Below, piece after piece: positions 1 through 6,157 of a stretch of 6,157 bases of DNA (position 1 is its first letter; every line of letters starts with the position of its first letter). The translations under genes and the position numbers were made by a program. Source of the DNA: Flavobacteriaceae bacterium (GTDB taxonomy: Bacteria; Bacteroidota; Bacteroidia; Flavobacteriales; Flavobacteriaceae); contig JAUVCP010000143.1 in NCBI GenBank assembly GCA_030590765.1, positions 1-6,157 of the forward strand, in the 5' to 3' direction. Under the pieces are notes generated by a model. It saw only the letters and a list, made by a program, of their open reading frames with translations, did not search any database and had not been told where the DNA came from.

Positions 1-2
1 CA

Positions 3-32
3 TTTGTAGCAAAGCAAATGGTAACAACTTAA
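3..32 (+). other. Possible 3' tail of an upstream CDS
   Basis: One frame is open from the window edge and reads FVAKQMVTT before a TAA stop ending at base 32. That would leave 24 bp before the first peptidase gene, a spacing that would fit an operon. Another frame is open to a TAA ending at 46 and the third closes at 9, so the choice of frame is a guess from how protein-like the tail looks. The stretch could equally be untranslated leader. No recognisable promoter lies in bases 20-56. Confidence 0.25.
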
Positions 33-56
33 TAATTAATTCATAAAACCAAACAA

Positions 57-1376
57 ATGAAAAAACACTTGTATTTATTAACTTTTTTCGCAATGGCTAA
101 TTTGATAGTTTCTGCTCAGGAAGTTAAGTTTGAGGAGTATGATCTGGATAACGGTATGCACGTTATTTTACATCAAGACAACACAGCTCCGGTTGTAACC
201 ACAGCAGTAATGTACCATGTAGGTGCAAAAGATGAAAACCCTGAAAGAACAGGTTTTGCACATTTTTTTGAACACCTTTTATTTGAAGGAACAGAAAATA
301 TTGATCGAGGAGAATGGTTTACTATTGTTTCATCTAACGGTGGGAGTAATAATGCAAATACTACAGATGACAGAACCTATTATTATGAAGTGTTTCCATC
401 AAATAATGTTGAATTAGGTTTATGGATGGAATCTGAGCGATTAATGCACCCAATAATCAATCAAATAGGTGTTGATACTCAAAATGAAGTGGTGAAAGAA
501 GAAAAAAGGTTGCGAGTTGATAATGCTCCCTATGGTCATTTTTTAGAATATGTAAAACGAGAATTGTTTAAAGTGCATCCTTATAAAGGAACTACTATTG
601 GTAAAATAGAACATTTAGATGCTGCTACTTTGGACGAGTTTAAGGCATTTAATAAAAAGTTTTACATACCTAATAATGCTGTATTAGTTGTTGCAGGAGA
701 TATTGATGTTCCAAAGGTTAAAGTAATGATCAAAGATTATTTTGGACCTATACCGAGAGGGACTGATATTGTAAGAGTGAAAATTATTGAAGAGCCTATT
801 GTCAAACCAATATTTGCAAAAGGATATGATGCAAATATTCAAATCCCTGCGGTTGTTACAGCGTATAGAACCCCTTCGTTTAAAGAAAGAGATGCATATG
901 TTTTAGATATGATCTCTAGTTACTTAAGTAGTGGTAAAAGTTCAAAATTATATAAAAAATTAGTGGACGAGAAAAAAATGGCATTACAAGTTGGAGCTTT
1001 TAATATAAGTCAAGAAGATTATGGAATGTATGTCGTTTTTGGATTACCTTTAGGTGGAACGAAACTTAATGATATGGTTGTTGAAATGGATAAAGAAATT
1101 GTTAAAATTCAGAATAATTTAATTTCTGAAAAAGATTATCAAAAACTTCAAAATAAATTTGAAAATCAATTCGTTAATTCTAATGCAAGTATTTCAGGAA
1201 TTGCAAATTCATTAGCAAGATATTACATGTTATATGGTGATACTAATTTAATTAATAATGAGATTAAAATTTTTGAATCTATTACTCGAGAAGAGATTCG
1301 AGCTGTAGCTAAAAAATATTTGAATCCAAATCAAAGGTTAGTTTTAGAGTATTTACCAGAAAAAGATAAAAAATAA
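57..1376 (+). CDS. Secreted M16-family zinc peptidase, catalytic (HxxEH) subunit
   Basis: Predicted periplasmic zinc metalloprotease of the M16 (pitrilysin/processing-peptidase) family, which typically degrades peptides or small unfolded proteins inside a closed chamber. Residues 1-20 form a signal peptide (KK, hydrophobic core, SA before Q21), which supports the start at ATG 57. The inverted zinc motif HFFEH is at residues 69-73 (His69 and His73 as ligands, Glu72 as catalytic base). The distal ligand is probably Glu149 in VVKEEKR, 76 residues on, as expected for the family. The N-terminal domain covers about 28-200 and the M16 C-terminal domain about 205-430. At 439 residues it has the usual two-domain half-chamber length. 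The Arg/Tyr substrate-binding pair of active M16 enzymes is replaced by Val303 and Leu310. It therefore probably depends on a partner, most likely the gene 15 bp downstream. The specific substrate cannot be read from the sequence. Confidence 0.93.
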   Translation: MKKHLYLLTFFAMANLIVSAQEVKFEEYDLDNGMHVILHQDNTAPVVTTAVMYHVGAKDENPERTGFAHFFEHLLFEGTENIDRGEWFTIVSSNGGSNNANTTDDRTYYYEVFPSNNVELGLWMESERLMHPIINQIGVDTQNEVVKEEKRLRVDNAPYGHFLEYVKRELFKVHPYKGTTIGKIEHLDAATLDEFKAFNKKFYIPNNAVLVVAGDIDVPKVKVMIKDYFGPIPRGTDIVRVKIIEEPIVKPIFAKGYDANIQIPAVVTAYRTPSFKERDAYVLDMISSYLSSGKSSKLYKKLVDEKKMALQVGAFNISQEDYGMYVVFGLPLGGTKLNDMVVEMDKEIVKIQNNLISEKDYQKLQNKFENQFVNSNASISGIANSLARYYMLYGDTNLINNEIKIFESITREEIRAVAKKYLNPNQRLVLEYLPEKDKK

Positions 1377-1391
1377 AAAGACATTTATATC

Positions 1392-3440
1392 ATGAAAAAT
1401 AAAATAAACATATTAATTGCATTGTTTTTAATATCGATTGGGGTAAATGCTCAAATTGATAGATCAAAACAACCAAAACCAGGACCTGCTCCAAAGATAT
1501 CTTTAGAATCTCCTAAAGAGCTTGAGCTAAGCAATGGGATGAAAGTTCTTGTTGTTGAAAACCATAAACTGCCAAGAGTTGCTTATAGCCTAAGAATAGA
1601 TAGACCTCCAGTAGTTGAAGGAGATAAAGCTGGTATGTCAAATTTATTAGGTTCTATGTTGGGTAATGGAACAAGCAGTATTGCTAAAGATGATTTTAAT
1701 GAAGAAGTAGATTTTTTGGGTGCTAATATCAATTTTAATGCAACAGGAGGTTCTGCCAGATCCTTATCAAAATATTCTGAAAGAATCTTGCAACTTATGG
1801 CAGATGCTACAGTTAATCCATTATTAACAGAAGAAGAGTTTCAAAAAGAAAGAGATAAATATATTGACGGATTAAAAACAGAAGAAAAAAGCGTTGATGC
1901 TATTTCTGGACGTGTTGGTAGTGCATTAGCTTATGGAACGCATCATGCTTATGGTGAATTTGTAACAGAAAAAAGTTTAAATAATGTAAGTTTAAACGAT
2001 GTTAAAAGCTTTCATAAAAATTATTTTACTCCTAACAAAACATATTTGGTTGTTGTAGGTGATGTAGATTATAAAACAATTAAAAAACAGGTTAAAAAAT
2101 ATTTTGGAAAATGGAAAAAATCAGATTTTAAAAGCGCTGAAGTATCAAATGAAAAAGTAAATGAAAAAAACACAGTAATTGATTTTGTTGATATGCCTAA
2201 TGCGGTTCAATCTAATATTTCACTTACAAATAATGTGGATCTAAAAATGAAAGATCCAGATTATCATTCAGTTTTAATAGCAAATAAGATATTAGGAGGA
2301 GGTTTTAACAGTTATTTAAATATGAATCTTCGCGAAGAACATGGTTATACTTATGGGGCACGTTCTAGTGTGGGTGCTGATAAATATGCATCTCGTTTTA
2401 GAGCTGGAGCTTCTGTTAGAAATGAAGTAACTGATAGTGCTGTAGTGCAAACCCTAAAAGAAATTGAACGTATAAAAAAAGAACCGGTAGACGCTGATGC
2501 TTTAAATAATGCGAAAGCTAAATATGTTGGAGACTTTGTTCTTGCATTAGAAAAGCCAGAAACCATTGCTCGATATGCTTTGAATATTAAAATAAATGAT
2601 TTGCCAGATGATTTTTATTCTACTTATTTAGAAAAAATTAATGAAGTTTCAACCGAAGATGTTACACGTGTTGCAAACAAATATTTTAAATCTGAAAATG
2701 CAAGAATAGTTGTTGTTGGTAAAGGAAGTGATGTTTTAGTAAATCTTGAAAAAACAGGAATACCTGTTAAGTATTATGACACTTATGCCAAGCCGGTAGC
2801 AAAGCCAAATTATGATATTGCAATTCCAAATGATGTGAATGTTCAAAAGGTTTTAAATAATTATATTGAAGCAATTGGTGGTAGAGTAAAATTAGATAAG
2901 GTTAATTCTGTTTTGATCAAAGCAGAAGCCGAATTACAGCCGGGAATGATGTTGAACATGGAGATGAAGAAAACTGTAAAAAATCAATTTTTGCAAGATA
3001 TGAGTGCGATGGGTAACTCTATGAGTAAACAGGTTTTAGATGGTAATAAAGGGTATATTGTGGCGCAAGGTCAAAAGAAAGATATGACGCCTGAAGAGGT
3101 TAAAAAAGTACAGGCTGAATCTTCACCGTTTCCGGAAGTTAATTATTTATCACAAAATGTAACTCTTGAAAAAATTGAAAAAGTGGAAGGAGAAAATGCC
3201 TATAAGATTAAAGTATCTGATGAGTTATCTGTTTTTTATAGTGTTGATTCTGGTTTGAAATTAAAAGAAACTAGAACAATGGAGCAGGGGTCGACTTCAA
3301 TTTTTTATAAAGATTATAAAGAAATTACTGGAATCAAATTTCCATTTAGAATGACACAGACGATGGGGCCACGTAATATTGATTTTCTTATTAAAGAAAT
3401 TAAAGTTAATGAAGGCGTATCTGATGCCGATTTTAAATAA
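1392..3440 (+). CDS. Secreted M16-family non-catalytic subunit with LolA-like C-terminal extension
   Basis: Partner subunit of the preceding peptidase. Residues 1-20 are a signal peptide (ending VNA before Q21), followed by a short proline-rich linker (about 26-34). The M16 N-terminal domain (about 40-220) aligns with the zinc-motif region of the first protein, but HFFEH is replaced by NLLGS at 84-88, so both His ligands and the catalytic Glu are absent. The C-terminal M16 domain (about 220-455) keeps Arg314 and Tyr321 in LREEHGYTYG, with the same 7-residue separation as the substrate-binding pair of active M16 enzymes. Residues about 482-682 are an extra region, starting near VLNNYIEAIGG, which resembles LolA/outer-membrane-lipoprotein-sorting-like beta proteins; that assignment is from remembered pattern only. 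Ordinary M16B subunits are about 430-450 aa, so this one is some 200 residues longer. The short gap and shared secretion signal suggest one operon and an obligate complex. A strong terminator follows. Confidence 0.92.
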   Translation: MKNKINILIALFLISIGVNAQIDRSKQPKPGPAPKISLESPKELELSNGMKVLVVENHKLPRVAYSLRIDRPPVVEGDKAGMSNLLGSMLGNGTSSIAKDDFNEEVDFLGANINFNATGGSARSLSKYSERILQLMADATVNPLLTEEEFQKERDKYIDGLKTEEKSVDAISGRVGSALAYGTHHAYGEFVTEKSLNNVSLNDVKSFHKNYFTPNKTYLVVVGDVDYKTIKKQVKKYFGKWKKSDFKSAEVSNEKVNEKNTVIDFVDMPNAVQSNISLTNNVDLKMKDPDYHSVLIANKILGGGFNSYLNMNLREEHGYTYGARSSVGADKYASRFRAGASVRNEVTDSAVVQTLKEIERIKKEPVDADALNNAKAKYVGDFVLALEKPETIARYALNIKINDLPDDFYSTYLEKINEVSTEDVTRVANKYFKSENARIVVVGKGSDVLVNLEKTGIPVKYYDTYAKPVAKPNYDIAIPNDVNVQKVLNNYIEAIGGRVKLDKVNSVLIKAEAELQPGMMLNMEMKKTVKNQFLQDMSAMGNSMSKQVLDGNKGYIVAQGQKKDMTPEEVKKVQAESSPFPEVNYLSQNVTLEKIEKVEGENAYKIKVSDELSVFYSVDSGLKLKETRTMEQGSTSIFYKDYKEITGIKFPFRMTQTMGPRNIDFLIKEIKVNEGVSDADFK

Positions 3441-3457
3441 ATAATAAATTATTTTAT

Positions 3458-3491
3458 AAAAAAGACCGAGACTTTAGTCTCGGTCTTTTTT
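3458..3491. terminator. Bidirectional intrinsic terminator between convergent genes
   Basis: A perfect 9-bp stem, GACCGAGAC (3464-3472) with GTCTCGGTC (3477-3485), closes a TTTA loop. Six A residues precede the stem (3458-3463) and a T run follows it (3486-3491), so either strand gives a GC-rich hairpin followed by a U tract. It lies 23 bp past the stop of the second M16 gene and about 45 bp past the folD stop, so it can end transcripts from both directions. Confidence 0.93.
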
Positions 3492-3529
3492 ATTGGCAGA
3501 AGGCATATTTGTTTAAGATTTTAACTGAA

Positions 3530-4405
3530 TCAATCTCTATTTCCACAAGCCAAAAGAGTATTCTTTAAAAGCATAGCGATAGTCATAGGACCAACACCAC
3601 CCGGAACCGGAGTGATAAATGCAGCTTTTTTACTTACACTCTCAAAATCTACATCACCGGCAAGTCGATAACCTCTTTTTTTGGTATCATCTTTAACTCT
3701 GGTAATTCCTACATCAATAATAGTAACGCCATCTTTTACCATATCACCGGTTAAAAACTCGGCTTTCCCTAAAGCAGCCACAATAATATCAGCTTCTTTG
3801 GTGATCTCTTCTAAATTCTTGGTTCTACTGTGAACCAAAGTTACAGTTGCGTTGCCTACATCTCTTTTCTGACTAAGTAGTATACTCATTGGTCTTCCAA
3901 CAATATGACTCCTACCAATGACTACTACATTTTTTCCGGAAGTCTCTACTTTATATCTTTTTAAAAGCTCTAAAATACCATAAGGTGTTGCAGGTAGAAA
4001 AGTTGGAAGATCTAATGCCATTTTACCAACATTTACAGGATGAAAACCATCCACATCTTTATTTGGGTCAACTGCCATTAAAACTTTTTGTTCATCAATT
4101 TGTTTTGGCAATGGCAATTGAACAATAAAACCGTCAATATCTTTGTCTTTATTTAAATCTTCAATCTCATGCAGTAATTGTTCTTCGGTAGTATCTTCAG
4201 GTAGATCTATCAGCGTAGAACTAAACCCTACTTTTTCACATGCTTTTACCTTGCTGTTTACATAGGTCATACTTGCACCATCTGTACCGACTAAAATCGC
4301 AGCAAGATGAGGTGTTTTTTTACCTTGTTCTTTTCTTTTTGCAACTTCTATTGCAATTTCATCCTTTAAGTCATTGGATGTTTTTTTACCGTCTAATATT
4401 ATCAT
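3530..4405 (-). CDS. folD: Bifunctional methylenetetrahydrofolate dehydrogenase / methenyltetrahydrofolate cyclohydrolase
   Basis: Cytoplasmic one-carbon enzyme that interconverts 5,10-methylene-THF and 10-formyl-THF, using NAD(P)+ for the first step and supplying purine synthesis and formyl-Met-tRNA. Residues matching the catalytic set of E. coli FolD (K54, Q98, D121, offset by two) are present: Tyr48/Lys52 in YVNSK, Gln96 in VQLPLP and Asp119 in DVDGF. The dinucleotide-binding signature GRSHIVGRP is at 164-172, and the C-terminal family signature PGGVGPMT is at 268-275. At 291 aa it has the normal FolD length and looks intact. The start ATG has an A-rich leader without a Shine-Dalgarno sequence. 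The gene follows ffh by 32 bp on the same strand with no terminator or recognisable promoter between, so it is probably the distal gene of an ffh-folD transcript. The two products have no obvious functional link. Confidence 0.97.
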   Translation of the reverse strand: MIILDGKKTSNDLKDEIAIEVAKRKEQGKKTPHLAAILVGTDGASMTYVNSKVKACEKVGFSSTLIDLPEDTTEEQLLHEIEDLNKDKDIDGFIVQLPLPKQIDEQKVLMAVDPNKDVDGFHPVNVGKMALDLPTFLPATPYGILELLKRYKVETSGKNVVVIGRSHIVGRPMSILLSQKRDVGNATVTLVHSRTKNLEEITKEADIIVAALGKAEFLTGDMVKDGVTIIDVGITRVKDDTKKRGYRLAGDVDFESVSKKAAFITPVPGGVGPMTIAMLLKNTLLACGNRD

Positions 4406-4437
4406 AATAAATAAGTTTTTATTTTTGCCTACTGCTA

Positions 4438-5766
4438 CTAGCTGAGTCCTTTCATCATAGACATCATTTTCTTAGCCCCTCCACCTTGCATCATTTTCAT
4501 CATTTTACTCATTTGATTGAATTGCTTCATTAACTGATTCACTTCCTGGACACTAGTTCCAGATCCTTTAGCAATTCTTTTTTTTCTACTGGCATTTATG
4601 ATGGTAGGTTTACTTCTTTCTTTTGGAGTCATAGAATAAATAATGGATTCGATTCCCTTAAAAGCATCGTCGTCAATATCTACATCTTTCATCATTTTAC
4701 CAGCACCAGGTATCATTCCCATCAGATCTTTCATATTCCCCATTTTTTTTATTTGCTGGATCTGTTTTATAAAATCATCAAAACCAAATTGATTTTTTGC
4801 AATTTTCTTTTGAATTCTTCTGGCTTCTTCTTCATCATATTGTTCTTGTGCTCTTTCTACAAGGGAAACAACATCTCCCATACCTAAGATCCTTTCTGCC
4901 ATACGATCAGGATGGAAAATATCAATCGCTTCCATTTTTTCACCTGTACCAATAAACTTTATAGGCTTATTTACTACAGATTTAATTGATAAAGCTGCTC
5001 CACCTCGAGTGTCACCATCTAATTTTGTTAGAACAACACCATCAAAATTTAAAATATCATTAAAGGCTTTTGCTGTATTCACAGCATCTTGCCCAGTCAT
5101 GGAATCAACTACAAATAAGGTTTCTTCCGGCTGGACTGCTTTATGGATATTAGAGATCTCGGTCATCATTTGCTCATCAACTGCCAAACGACCGGCCGTA
5201 TCAATGATCACTACATTTTTTCCGGTTGCTTTTGCATGTTTTAAAGCATTTTTAGCTATTTCAACCGGGTTTTTATTTTCTTCTTCTGCATAGACTTCAA
5301 CGCCAATTTGCTCACCAACCACTTTTAACTGATTGATCGCAGCCGGACGATAAACATCGGCTCCAACAAGTAAAACCTGTTTTGTTTTTTTAGTTTTGAG
5401 ATAGTTTGCAAGCTTACCTGAAAATGTAGTTTTACCCGAACCCTGCAAACCAGACATTAAAATTACAGTTGGTGATCCTTTTAAGTTAATACCAACCGTT
5501 TCACCACCCATCAATTCAGTTAATTCATCTTTTACGATCTTAACCATTAACTGACTTGGATTTAAGGTAGTTAATACATTTTGACCAATTGCCTTATCTT
5601 TAATTCTATTGGTAAAATCCTTTGCAATTTTAAAGTTAACATCGGCATCTAATAATGCTCTTCGAACTTCTTTTAGGGTTTCTGCTACATTTATTTCTGT
5701 TATACTTCCATGACCTTTTAAAACATGAAAAGCTTTATCTAATTTATCACTTAAACTATTGAACAT
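4438..5766 (-). CDS. ffh: Signal recognition particle protein Ffh (SRP54 GTPase)
   Basis: Protein subunit of the bacterial signal recognition particle. With the 4.5S RNA it binds signal sequences emerging from ribosomes and, through the receptor FtsY, delivers them to SecYEG at the inner membrane. The N domain is at about 1-90. The G domain follows with P-loop GLQGSGKTT (106-114), DVYRPAA (137-143), DTAGR (189-193), TKLDGD (247-252) and the closing [14 protein letters not shown] segment. The methionine-rich M domain runs from about 300 to the end, with the RNA-binding helix-turn-helix signature [11 protein letters not shown] at 393-403 and a Met-rich tail. At 442 aa it is full length. The reading frame ends in two adjacent TAG codons (4438-4440 and 4435-4437). 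A promoter-like element lies about 28 bp upstream of the start. Neither ftsY nor the 4.5S RNA gene is in this window. Confidence 0.98.
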   Translation of the reverse strand: MFNSLSDKLDKAFHVLKGHGSITEINVAETLKEVRRALLDADVNFKIAKDFTNRIKDKAIGQNVLTTLNPSQLMVKIVKDELTELMGGETVGINLKGSPTVILMSGLQGSGKTTFSGKLANYLKTKKTKQVLLVGADVYRPAAINQLKVVGEQIGVEVYAEEENKNPVEIAKNALKHAKATGKNVVIIDTAGRLAVDEQMMTEISNIHKAVQPEETLFVVDSMTGQDAVNTAKAFNDILNFDGVVLTKLDGDTRGGAALSIKSVVNKPIKFIGTGEKMEAIDIFHPDRMAERILGMGDVVSLVERAQEQYDEEEARRIQKKIAKNQFGFDDFIKQIQQIKKMGNMKDLMGMIPGAGKMMKDVDIDDDAFKGIESIIYSMTPKERSKPTIINASRKKRIAKGSGTSVQEVNQLMKQFNQMSKMMKMMQGGGAKKMMSMMKGLS

Positions 5767-5793
5767 AATATCTTTCTTCGTTTTTTAGAGTTG

Positions 5794-5801
5794 CAAAATT
5801 A
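5794..5801 (-). promoter_or_regulatory. Bacteroidota-type -7 promoter element for ffh-folD
   Basis: On the minus strand this reads TAATTTTG, an exact fit to the TAnnTTTG -7 consensus of the Bacteroidota housekeeping sigma factor. Initiation a few bases downstream would give an ffh leader of roughly 20 nt. I do not find a convincing TTG -33 box at the expected distance (the area near 5821-5830 is only A/T-rich), so the -33 contact would be weak. Between here and the ATG there is only a loosely purine-rich GAAGAAAG ribosome-binding region. Confidence 0.6.
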
Positions 5802-5837
5802 CACAATTTTATTGGGTTTTTTTAATGAAAAAGTAAG

Positions 5838-5882
5838 GAAATATTTAGGCGTAGTTTAGCTTAAAGTAAAGAAAAATATTTC
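5838..5882. repeat. Weak inverted repeat in the intergenic region
   Basis: GAAATATTT (5838-5846) is the exact reverse complement of AAATATTTC (5874-5882), with a 27-nt spacer. The arms are almost entirely A/T and each core is itself palindromic, so chance is a realistic explanation in DNA of this composition. It lies upstream of ffh and downstream of the glycine-zipper gene and has no U tract typical of a terminator. The rest of 5802-5964 shows no gene, RNA or clear regulatory site. Confidence 0.25.
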
Positions 5883-5964
5883 AATTTATATGGAAAAGGA
5901 TGGATATTTTAGATATGATATAATTGGAGTTTTATGAAAAATATTTAAAATAATTAGGATGTAA

Positions 5965-6157
5965 TTATTTAGTCTTTGTTTTAAGAACACGGTTTTCCTT
6001 TTCTACCTTTAAGTCTAAATTTTTACCAATAGCCATTCCAATTACCATACCAACGCTTATTCCTATTGTTAATCCAATAGGTATATTTATGGCAGTTCCA
6101 ATAGCAACACCAAAACTCATTCCTAAACCCATTCCAATGGCAGTATAATACCCTTCT
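5965..6157 (-). CDS. Glycine-zipper small membrane protein (partial, start outside window)
   Basis: A minus-strand frame enters from the right edge and stops at TAA (5965-5967), giving 63 visible residues. Numbering from the window edge, glycine recurs at 8, 12, 16, 20, 28, 32, 36, 40 and 44, with only Asn24 breaking the four-residue period. The residues between are Ile, Val, Ala, Met and Leu. This is the pattern of tightly packed GxxxG transmembrane helices, probably a hairpin of two (about 3-22 and 27-44) with the turn at N24-I-P26. The tail is charged and rich in lysine (VEKENRVLKTKTK). Similar small glycine-zipper proteins of unknown role are, from memory, annotated across Bacteroidota and other phyla; no function can be assigned here. 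The start most likely lies beyond 6157, although internal Met9 or Met13 are formally possible starts. No terminator hairpin follows the stop. Confidence 0.75.
   Translation of the reverse strand, partial: EGYYTAIGMGLGMSFGVAIGTAINIPIGLTIGISVGMVIGMAIGKNLDLKVEKENRVLKTKTK

Noticed and set aside
1..20. CATTTG / CAAATG inverted repeat, and TTTG at 3-6 as a possible end of a TAnnTTTG -7 box for the M16 operon
   Set aside because: The arms are only 6 bp and may lie in the tail of an upstream gene. The TA of the -7 box would fall outside the window, so neither can be supported.
223..417. 64-aa open frame on the + strand
   Set aside because: It lies wholly inside the first M16 gene in another frame, over the conserved HxxEH region, and shows no recognisable protein features.
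2351..2566. 71-aa open frame on the - strand
   Set aside because: It is antisense to the conserved M16 C-terminal domain of the second peptidase subunit and is explained by that gene's codon pattern.
5009..5293. 94-aa open frame on the + strand
   Set aside because: It is antisense to the GTPase core of ffh. The conserved Ffh motifs there account for the sequence.
5848..5872. GGCGTAGTTTAGCTTAA resembling the 5' half of a tRNA
   Set aside because: No matching acceptor strand, anticodon arm or T-arm (GTTCRA) follows at the right distance, so it is not a tRNA.
5890..5937. Tiny + strand ORF (15 codons) whose TGA overlaps a following ATG
   Set aside because: It is too short, has no ribosome-binding or promoter signal, and lies in AT-rich intergenic DNA where such frames occur by chance.

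Overview
The window looks like ordinary chromosomal DNA from a member of the Bacteroidota, most likely a marine-type Flavobacteriaceae. The grounds are AT-rich composition, A-rich leaders without a clear Shine-Dalgarno sequence, two secreted proteins whose signal peptides end in the SAQ/NAQ style common in that phylum, and a TAnnTTTG-type promoter element upstream of ffh. This assignment is an inference from style; no rRNA or other direct marker is present.

Left half (about 1-3440, + strand): two M16-family zinc metalloprotease genes in tandem, 15 bp apart, both with signal peptides. The first (439 aa) carries the complete zinc site (HFFEH plus a downstream Glu) but lacks the Arg/Tyr substrate-binding pair. 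The second (682 aa) has lost all the HxxEH residues but keeps the Arg/Tyr pair. They therefore read as the two complementary halves of one heterodimeric periplasmic peptidase. The second subunit also carries an extra C-terminal region of about 200 residues that resembles LolA/outer-membrane-lipoprotein-sorting-like proteins. A few bases at the left edge may be the tail of an upstream gene.

Middle (3441-3529): a strong, symmetrical hairpin flanked by A and T runs, which can terminate transcription from both sides. It separates the M16 pair from the convergent housekeeping genes.

Right half (3530-5766, - strand): ffh (signal recognition particle GTPase) followed 32 bp later by folD (methylenetetrahydrofolate dehydrogenase/cyclohydrolase). 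They are probably co-transcribed from a promoter just upstream of ffh. Both proteins are full length with intact motifs.

Right edge (5767-6157): about 200 bp of AT-rich intergenic DNA holding the ffh promoter and a weak inverted repeat. It is followed by the 3' end of a minus-strand gene for a small glycine-zipper membrane protein with glycine at nearly every fourth residue; its start lies beyond the window.

I see no mobile element, CRISPR array, tRNA, rRNA or defence system. The most interesting items are the split-active-site M16 pair with its LolA-like extension and the glycine-zipper protein. I do not see convincing evidence of a wholly undescribed system.
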